NCBI GenBank assembly: GCA_023150215.1
Contig: JAKLLJ010000239.1
Coordinates: 1-5,292 of the forward strand
Direction of reading: 5' to 3'
Source of the DNA: Thauera sp.
GTDB lineage: Bacteria > Pseudomonadota > Gammaproteobacteria > Burkholderiales > Rhodocyclaceae
Length of the DNA: 5,292 bases
In this document: piece by piece, positions 5,194 through 5,292 of the stretch
How the letters are laid out: the number at the start of each line of letters is the position of its first letter
How positions within the stretch are numbered: position 1 is the stretch's first letter
Position numbers and translations under genes: made by a program
Notes under the pieces: generated by a model
Seen by the model: only the letters and a program-made list of their open reading frames with translations
The model's database searches: none
Told to the model about the DNA's origin: nothing

Positions 5194-5292
5194 ATGAATA
5201 ACCAAGACCCCGCCTCCTACCCCCGCCGCATCCTGCTTGCCGTGACCGGCCTGTCACCGCAGATCGTCACCGAGACGCTCCACGCCCTCGCA
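5194..5292 (+). CDS. Cas_NE0113/TIGR02584 family (Csm6-like) CRISPR-associated protein, 5' end only
   Basis: Thirty-three codons are visible and the gene runs off the window. After a short lead (MNNQDPASYPRR) the sequence reads ILLAVTGLSPQIVTETLHAL. This is the characteristic N-terminal strand and loop of the NE0113 family (TIGR02584, Pfam Cas_NE0113), and the GLSPQ-V-TETL signature is close to diagnostic. The family has a CARF-type Rossmann fold and is linked to type III CRISPR-Cas. It has been named both Csm6-like and CRISPR-associated ring nuclease, meaning it binds cyclic oligoadenylate. Whether this copy carries a HEPN RNase domain cannot be seen. It follows the Csx16-like gene by 64 bases on the same strand and probably shares its transcript. 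Confidence 0.85.
   Translation, partial: MNNQDPASYPRRILLAVTGLSPQIVTETLHALA

Overview
The window is GC-rich, densely coded bacterial chromosome. Two things point to a gammaproteobacterium, perhaps of the Xanthomonadales/Lysobacterales type: the high GC in third codon positions, and an imperfect palindromic repeat with TGTAGGAGCG-type ends (4307-4451) resembling the REP-like repeats common there and in Pseudomonas. This placement is inference and no marker gene is present.

Left part, minus strand, 3413 down to 1. This is a tightly packed gene run read right to left. It starts with a DUF5710-domain protein carrying a C-terminal cysteine cluster, under a candidate promoter with a perfect TATAAT box. 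Next come a 96-aa stand-alone J-domain protein with an intact HPD motif, a 184-aa protein with an acidic tail, a roughly 252-aa acidic helical protein, a 414-aa helical protein, and the first 26 codons of another gene that leaves the window at position 1. Neighbouring genes overlap by 14 bases and by 1 base, or lie 16 to 75 bases apart, so they look like one operon. Only the DUF5710 and J domains are recognisable. The others have no confidently recognised function, and the middle one has a faint resemblance to DUF6178.

Middle part, 3414-4577. A divergent plus-strand gene for an unrecognised 121-aa protein is followed, convergently, by what looks like the remnant of an HNH-endonuclease domain on the minus strand. 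Both ends of that remnant appear to be lost. The 4200-4577 stretch has no convincing gene. It holds a 111-bp element with 14-bp perfect inverted ends, internal hairpins, and a second palindrome next to it.

Right part, plus strand, 4578 to the end. Two genes belong to type III CRISPR accessory families. The first is a Csx16 (VVA1548 family) protein with a roughly 76-residue N-terminal extension. The second is the first 33 codons of a Cas_NE0113/TIGR02584 (Csm6-like, CARF-type) protein. Both families are tied to cyclic-oligoadenylate signalling, so the window probably ends just inside a type III CRISPR-Cas locus whose cas10 and effector genes would lie beyond 5292. No CRISPR array is present here. 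The two CRISPR-linked genes share a near-identical short leader containing GCGAGGACCA.

The most novel material is the J-domain operon of unknown proteins and the extended Csx16. There is no evidence in the window that the two halves work together.
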